A stretch of DNA of 64,000 nucleotides from Biomphalaria glabrata (taxonomy: Eukaryota > Mollusca > Gastropoda > Planorbidae). Position 1 is the first letter of the stretch, and the number at the start of each line of letters is the position of its first letter. Below the pieces are notes generated by a model. It was not told the origin of the DNA, made no database searches, and worked only from the letters and a program-made list of their open reading frames with translations. The position numbers were made by a program, and so were the translations under genes. Below, piece after piece: positions 57,339 to 64,000 of this stretch. Where the stretch lies: the NCBI RefSeq assembly GCF_947242115.1, contig NC_074715.1:30143827-30207826 (forward strand), given 5' to 3'.

Positions 57339-59124
57339 GTAATAAATAATAATTAATAATAATCTAGATCTAATATTTACTTACTAATAATCTAATAAAA
57401 AAATATAATCTTACTTCTAGACTAGTCACTAGTGACTAGATCTAGATGATACTAGATCTAGATCTACTGAATCATCATCTAGATCTAAATCTAGAGACTG
57501 AGACTCTGACTAGACTGTCACTCTAGTCACTAGTCTAGATCTAGAATCTAGAGTCAATCTAGACTTGTCTTAGTCGTTAGAGTAGTTAGAGTGACTTGAC
57601 TTAGTCTTACTCTTAGTAAGTTAGTTAGTTAGATTACTAGAGTAACTTACATCTATCGAACACCTTCGTTTTAAGGTACTTATCGAACACCCCATCGTTA
57701 CTCATTGTATTTTTTAAAATTCTCCTTTATTTCGATGATTATGAAGAAACAAAGTCCATTCATTACTTATATTATAGAGTAATAGAGTCTAGATCTACAT
57801 ATTGTGCATCGTCCATTTCTTTATAGATCTAGTTAAACTTAAGTTATATTTAGTTTGATTTTCACCCGAGGATAATTTTTTTACTTAGATCTATATTCAA
57901 AGTGAAAGTGCATTGGACTTGGTAATATTTATTATTGGTATAAATTATCACTATAAAATAATACTTTTTTTGACCTCTTGGGAAGAGTGAAGTGAGTCTC
58001 GGGTTAAGGGTATTTTTTAATGCCAATGATGCTTCAGCTAAACAAAACCTAGGCTGAGAAATAATTTGAAACTATTTGTTTAAAGTGTCTTTTGCTACTC
58101 AAACATGAAAATTGAGGTTTAAATAGGGGGGTGTTCGATAGTAGCAGTTTTTATAAGCAATCTCAGCTTCGTAAGAACACCATTTTAATGTTAAAAATAA
58201 ACATCAAAGGGATATAACCCAAAGAAGACAAAATATTTAAATTATATATTTTTCAATTGTTATTTTTTTAAATAATGTAATGCAAAGTACATATATAAAT
58301 TACTCTGTTACAATTTGTATCAGCTATGTGGTTTACTGTAGATGTGCATAGATATTTTTCTAAGTAAATAGATTTACATCGATATGCACTAATCGTACCC
58401 ATTTTAAAAGCTTGATTTTATGACACATTTAGTTTGATGCTATGATCATCGTTGTGATGACACAGGAACAGTAAATATAGAATATATCCAGTTGTGTTTT
58501 TTTTATATTTCAGATGCCCCATTCTATTAACTTCTGAAATATGTGTTATAAACAAATACCTAGCGCATGTGCTTGATGTGAAGAGATATTAATAAAACGA
58601 AAGGGCTAAGGGGGGGGTATAGAATGTAGATATGATATTTTGAAATAAAATGTCTTTGGTAGGTAAAACAAAAAGGGGGGGGGGGGAGAGAAACAGTCAA
58701 GACACTGTATCAAGAGATCATCAATAATTGATCGACCATTAAAATATGACGTCAGCCTCAAATAAATACATAGAGTCAGTTGTGCTTCTCGATCTAGACG
58801 TGTGGCGCAGGGTCTATAAAATTATATATATATTACCATAAAGTATGATAAAGCTCATAATGCGCTACAAAGACACTCCTTTGAAACATCACAAATATTC
58901 TATAACAATAACACATTTAACCACTCTCTTATTCTGCCTACACCCCCTTACCCGCGCTTTCTTCTTACGCAATTCCACTGTCCAACATTCACACTTTTTC
59001 AGTGCAAAGTAACAACGTAAATTTCAAGACTCAATTCAAACGCAGCCACCAGACTAACACACAACAAAAAAAAAATGGTCAGTGATACCCCAACACACAG
59101 GTGTAAACCAGGCCACCAACACAG

Positions 59125-59168
59125 CCCCTCAACATTGTTCAAGTTGTAGTAAGAACAATGTTGAGGGG
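59125..59168. repeat. Perfect 16-bp inverted repeat with 12-base loop
   Basis: The arms CCCCTCAACATTGTTC (59125-59140) and GAACAATGTTGAGGGG (59153-59168) are fully complementary, with loop AAGTTGTAGTAA. No T-run follows, so it is not a polymerase III terminator. Confidence 0.9.
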
Positions 59169-60214
59169 AAAGGGGGAGGAGCCATCAGTCGAGTACCTAT
59201 GGTCAAGCCGCTAATTAGGTCACTAGGTGTGATATATATATATAGATATGTTGTTTGTGTGTGTGTGACAAATACTAAGCGTGCTCTGTGGTTTTTTTTT
59301 AGGGAGGGCGGATCTATCTACATCTATAGGTAACACAGCTCTCAAGCTACCATAGCTTTTCAGCCCCCCCCCCCTTTTTTTTTTCCCCCGCCCAGATAAA
59401 AAAATATCTAGCACTGACTTTTGGGCTGTTACATACACTGAGTGTGCTATATCGACGGCTAGTTACGTAGGACTGCAAACTGTATGTTTTGTTTTTAGGT
59501 CAACCAAGTAAACTGTTGTGTCCTGCAATGACTTGGGGAGGGCGGGATTATCTATTGGCTACCAAAGCTTATTAGGCTCTCCCTCAAATAAATAATATCT
59601 GAATTTGTTAATGGCCTTATATCTCAAAATAGCTTAGACCTAAAAAAAGTACTGGTACGGTAATGTGTCAGTAATGCGTTACTGGGCTTAGCACCGTCAG
59701 TTTCTAAGCAGAGCTGATCAGTGATAGATTCCTTCAATGTGGACCATGTGAAAATGACTAAAATCTGTCTGTCTTGACATGGCGTAAAAAGAAAATGATA
59801 TAAATAAAAAAAAATAGAGATTATAACACTTTTGAAACACCATACTTTTCACAAAATTTTAAAGATTATAACACTATTAAAACACGATACTTCTCGTGTG
59901 TTCGATAAGTTCTTAATATGTTCGATAAGATAAGATAAAGGTAAAACAGTGTTCGATAATTTAAGCTTTTGAAATCATCAACCTGACCCACTTTAACATC
60001 AAATATAAGTTTAAATTTGAGTAGTAATAGAATAAAACATGTATACTTTTTAAGAAAAATGGATGAGGAGTTCATAGATACAATCAGTTTTTTCTAGGTC
60101 TAATTTTTACGGAGATACACAAATTCAAACATAAAAAATGTCGGCGACTGAGCTTAACTTGTTCGATAAACGTAAGTTACTCTAGTTTAGTTACTAATAC
60201 TAGTATAGTAGTTT

Positions 60215-60960
60215 ATTTAATTCGAACATTACATGAATTCGGACATTCGCTGTTTTTGTGGTCATTAAAGAATTATTTTAATATATATTATAAAACTAGC
60301 GCGCTGTATATTGTGCTTGTCCATTTTCCAATGATTCTGACCCAATTTCCTTCCATTTAAATTTAGGCAATTTTTTTAGCTGTCTTTTTCAGTTTTTTCC
60401 TATGTTAGCCAATGACTTTACGGTTTTACCTCTTCCTAGGGTTAAGACTATATTTTTTGATTGGCTAAGTCTATACTAATGACTAATGAGCCCGGCAATA
60501 TTTATTCTCTTTTTGGAGCTGATTTATTTGATTCATTTATATAAGTGACAAGTCAAGTTGTTTGATTCTATACAAAAAAAAAATTAAACTAGTAGGGTGT
60601 CCGAATTAAATTATGATTTTCTTACCAAAATTTATTTCGGACAGCCAGTTTTGGATATCAATAAAAATGATATTATATTTGTTTGTTTGTTGTTGTATTT
60701 TTAATATAGAATAAATGCAAAATGGGCAAGTGTTTGGAGTGAGCTTGGTACATTGAATGAAAATGAAGTTAAATGCTTAGATCTAGACCTACTAGATAGA
60801 TCTAGATTTATATAGCTTTAATAGAGAGAATATAGAGGATTCAGTTAGGCAAGAATGACTATCCTAAACTGTACTAAACTACAAAAGATCATCTGTATTA
60901 GAAATTTATTAAATTTTTTATTAAATTAATAAACAAAAAACACAAATATTCAATACACAT
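60215..60960 (+). repeat. Direct duplication, copy 1
   Basis: Matches 62795-63535 in order and orientation: CTCGCTG/TTCGCTG then TTTTTGTGGTCATTA, AACTAGCGCGCTGTATA, TGATTTTCTTACCAAAATTT, CAGCCAGTTTTGGA and AAAGATCATCTGTATTAGAA. Differences are substitutions and small indels. Confidence 0.9.
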
Positions 60961-61875
60961 CTAATCATGCAAACATAAAACAAGTCTAAAAGTCGGTGCA
61001 GAAGTTACTATCCCAGTGACCTAATTTTAGTAGAATAAGTGTGTTCATATTTAATTTTTATTTTTTGTGTTCATATTTATGCATAATTTGAAAACATCTT
61101 AATGATTTAATGTGAGGGGCTATGTCTGGGGATCTTAAAATTTAGTTAATGATAATATAGAATTAAAATCTGAGTTTATTGATGTCTAAATATAGAGACT
61201 GTCCGAAATAAATTATGGTGTCCAGAATCAAATAATGCGGGTCAAATTTGTCCGAAATAAATGAAAACACTCAGCCTCTTTGACCTTAAATATAATAACA
61301 AATATAGGTTAGGGGTACAAATATAAGTAGTCTTCCTTATTCTCCTTTAATAACTAAAGAAGATTTTGATACTTTCTTTTCTATGTCGAACCATTGTAAA
61401 ATTATGTGCTGTCAAAGTTAAACTTTCAAATTTGGACCTATAGGTGTCCGAATAGCATAAACTTCTCTAGTTACTAGTTATCTACTAGATCTAGATCTAT
61501 CATCTATGGTAGATTCTTATAACTGAACACCGACTTTCGGGAACTAGGTCAAATTTTTATTTTATTTTTTTGTTTGGTGAAGGTTTAACTTACAAAAAAA
61601 ACTGAAAGCAGATTCTTATTCTTCAACTAAAGGACAATAAAAATAGCTGTGTTCCTTTTGTATTACCACCCATAGTCAAGATTTTATAAATTGGGTCACT
61701 TCATGCTCCTATTTTGAACGCAGTTTTTGGGCTTTCTCCATCAGTTGAACAGTGAGCACCGTCATTGAACACTACTATGTAATTGCTAATAAATTATATG
61801 TTACTTAAAAATTATTTAGATTGTAGTAAAAGAAGCAGATTTACTTTTGCAATATGTATTTATAGTCTATTTCCT

Positions 61876-61975
61876 CATATATATATATACTCTCTCTCTT
61901 CTCTCTCTCTCTCTATACATATATATACCATATATATATAATATATAATTATATATATATAATATACATATATAT
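61876..61975. repeat. Compound (AT)n/(CT)n microsatellite
   Basis: TATATATATA, then CTCTCTCTTCTCTCTCTCTC, then TATACATATATATACC and further AT runs. Confidence 0.9.
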
Positions 61976-62794
61976 TTTACATATAGTTTATTTATTTAAA
62001 TATGTATATAATCTATGTGTAGAAACAAATAAATTTAGATAGATTATAGAGCTATAAATTAATTATTTTAATTTAATAAACATGATATTTTCAACAAGGC
62101 TACTTGTATATTTCTCTCTGTCTTTCTTTTAATTCCCATCCAAGGACCCTCTTCTTGTTTTCATAATTTGGATGTTCGTTTTGTGACACCTTAACATCCC
62201 CTCCCTCCCCTAGATGCTTATAATTCTTTTCATGACTCTCTTCCCCTTCCCTCCACTGCCTGTTTGATAGTTTGTGACACTACACGCTTAGTGTATACCT
62301 CTCCTCACCGCCAGCTCATCTGGCATGATCACCTGCAGTGGGCATGGTCTCTGGCTTAAAATTAGCAACCCGCACTTTTTCTTTTATTCATAAATTATAT
62401 ATTCTAGATATCTCAATCTAGGTCATGTTTATTCTTTGAAAAAATCATAGATTTATTAATCCCAATAATATTTCTTATTACGATTTTGCTGTGTTCAAGG
62501 AAGGAGAATGAGCTGAATTCATTATTATTTGTTTGGACACCCACTTTTAAAATTTTATTTGACAGCTAATGGTAAAAATTGATTGGAATGTCTTTCTAAA
62601 CATGTTTGGAAGCTTATTTTGATATGCCCATCAGTTTACGATCAAACAGGCTCATAATATAGCCTTCATGCGCAGTCCAGAAATGTCGTTTTTTTTGCTC
62701 CAAACATAAAAACAAATGAATTACTAAACTAAAAAAGTGACCCGTTTAAAAAAGGAGAATTCGATGGAGTGCTCAAAATATAAGGACCTCCTCT

Positions 62795-63535
62795 AGTTTA
62801 TAATTTAATCTGGACATTACATGAATCTGAACACTCGCTGTTTTTGTGGTCATTACATCTTTATTTTGATATTTAATATGAAACTAGCGCGCTGTATAAT
62901 GTGCTTGTCAATTTTCTAATGATTCAAATCCTATTTCCTTCCATTTATCTGTCTTTTTATGCAAGAAAAAAGAATTTCAAATGTGTTAGTCAGGTTGTTG
63001 TTTTTTCCTATGGCCTAAGGCTATGTTACCCGGATGACTTTACCTCTTCCCCTTAAGACTATATTTTTTGGTTGGCTAAGTCTATACTAATGAGCCTGGC
63101 AAAATTTATTATGTTTTTGGAGCTGATTTATTTGATTCATAAAACCAAGTTGTTTGATTCCATAAAAAAAAAATGAATACAGTGTTTGAATTAAATTATG
63201 ATTTTCTTACCAAAATTTATTTCAGACAGCCAGTTTTGGACATCAGTGTTAATATTATATTTGTTTGTTTGTTGTTGTTTTTTTATAGAGAATAAATGGA
63301 CAAATGTTTGGAGTGAGCTTGATACATTGAATGAAGTTAAATGCCTATATCTAGAGTTCTAGACCTACTAGATAGATCTACGATTTATATAGAGAGAATA
63401 TAGTGGATTCAGCTATTTAGGCATGAATGGCCATCCTAGCCTGTACTATACATTATACTACAAAAGATCATCTGTATTAGAAATTTATTAAATGAATAAA
63501 CAAAAAAACACAAACATTCAAAACACATCTATCTG
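62795..63535 (+). repeat. Direct duplication, copy 2
   Basis: Second copy, about 2.58 kb downstream of the first and in the same orientation. It lacks some of copy 1's bases near 60360-60420 and 60905-60920 and has an extra stretch near 62950-62990. Confidence 0.9.
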
Positions 63536-64000
63536 CAACTGCAATGAATTGAATGAAAATACAATTTAGTCAATAACCCCCTCCCAGTGGACTGGTGGGC
63601 ACTCCACAATTTGATAAATACTTGTTATAAAACGTCTTAAGTGGGCTGTTGTAATTCAATTTAATAAATATTTTAAACCTATATAATATAGAATTCCCAG
63701 GTGTTTATGTTAGGGACTGTTAGAATCTAGATCTAAATAAAAATGTGGGTTGTTTTTTAAAAGTAAAATTAATGGGGGGAGATGGCGGGATTACTGCTAA
63801 AATATATGAGTATTGTGAGCATTATGTTGGGCAGGATCGTGAGGATGCAGTTTAGAAAAAAAAAAGGGGTCTGGCTAAAGGACATTTAGAGCCTATCAAA
63901 TATTTAAATTAAGAAAACAGAAAAGCCAGCCAAAGAAAAGAGAATCTTCGGAGAGAGAAAAGTGATGCATAAATTGTACATTTTATTTTATAATTTTTCA

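Larger units (their letters stand above)
57339..64000 (+). other. ASF1 intron 1 (continues past the window)
   Basis: No exon recognised. It contains TCTAGATC islands (57355-57620), a homopolymer G-run (58675-58685), a perfect hairpin (59125-59168), a C-run/T-run block (59363-59384), a 740-bp direct duplication (60215-60960 and 62795-63535), an (AT)n/(CT)n microsatellite (61876-61975) and scattered GTGTTCGATAA/GTGTCCGAA words. Confidence 0.6.

Noticed and set aside
60700-60760. Segment after TTTTTAATATAG as ASF1 exon 2
   Set aside because: Translation shows none of the LEWKIIYVGSA block; the duplicate copy near 63300 differs in frame.

Overview
The window is AT-rich animal nuclear DNA, most likely from a heterobranch freshwater snail (Biomphalaria/Bulinus type). 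This is inferred from three things: host genes split into many short GT-AG exons, a nimbus-like I-clade LINE with RNase H, and many TCTAGATC-rich low-complexity islands beside tRNA-headed SINEs. There are no operons, CRISPR arrays or prokaryotic features, and I found no retrovirus-like or Polinton-like element.

Host genes: (1) 5653-10076 (+) is a two-exon gene for a 1156-residue, mostly disordered protein I do not recognise. (2) 11440-32707 (-) is a complete 22-coding-exon gene for axonemal dynein intermediate chain 3 (DNAI3/WDR63), 939 aa; every splice junction keeps phase. It converges tail to tail with gene 1. (3) 38106-38177 (+) is a tRNA-Cys(GCA). (4) 45111-45689 (-) is a homologue of the coiled-coil protein VMAC. 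(5) 57230-57338 (+) is the first coding exon of the histone chaperone ASF1; the remaining exons lie beyond the right edge.

Layout: 1-119 is the end of an inverted-repeat DNA transposon. 120-1183 is a 25/26-bp satellite with higher-order structure, and 1290-2612 is an 18-bp satellite that is open in several frames on both strands. 2613-5652 holds minisatellites and a SINE relic. 5653-32707 holds the two convergent genes, with LINEs and SINEs in nearly every large DNAI3 intron. 32708-57229 is transposon-rich, with nested hAT and LINE insertions, a 5'-inverted (twin-primed) LINE, tRNA-Cys, VMAC and AT-rich islands. 57339-64000 is ASF1 intron 1, with a 740-bp direct duplication, a perfect 16-bp hairpin and a recurring GTGTTCGATAA/GTGTCCGAA word.

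The genes do not form a pathway. DNAI3 acts in cilia, ASF1 in chromatin assembly, and VMAC is linked to intermediate filaments. The most informative structures are the mobile-element insertions with readable target-site duplications, which give relative ages. No clearly new biological system was found; the least explained items are the 1156-aa protein and the repeated words and inverted repeats around ASF1.
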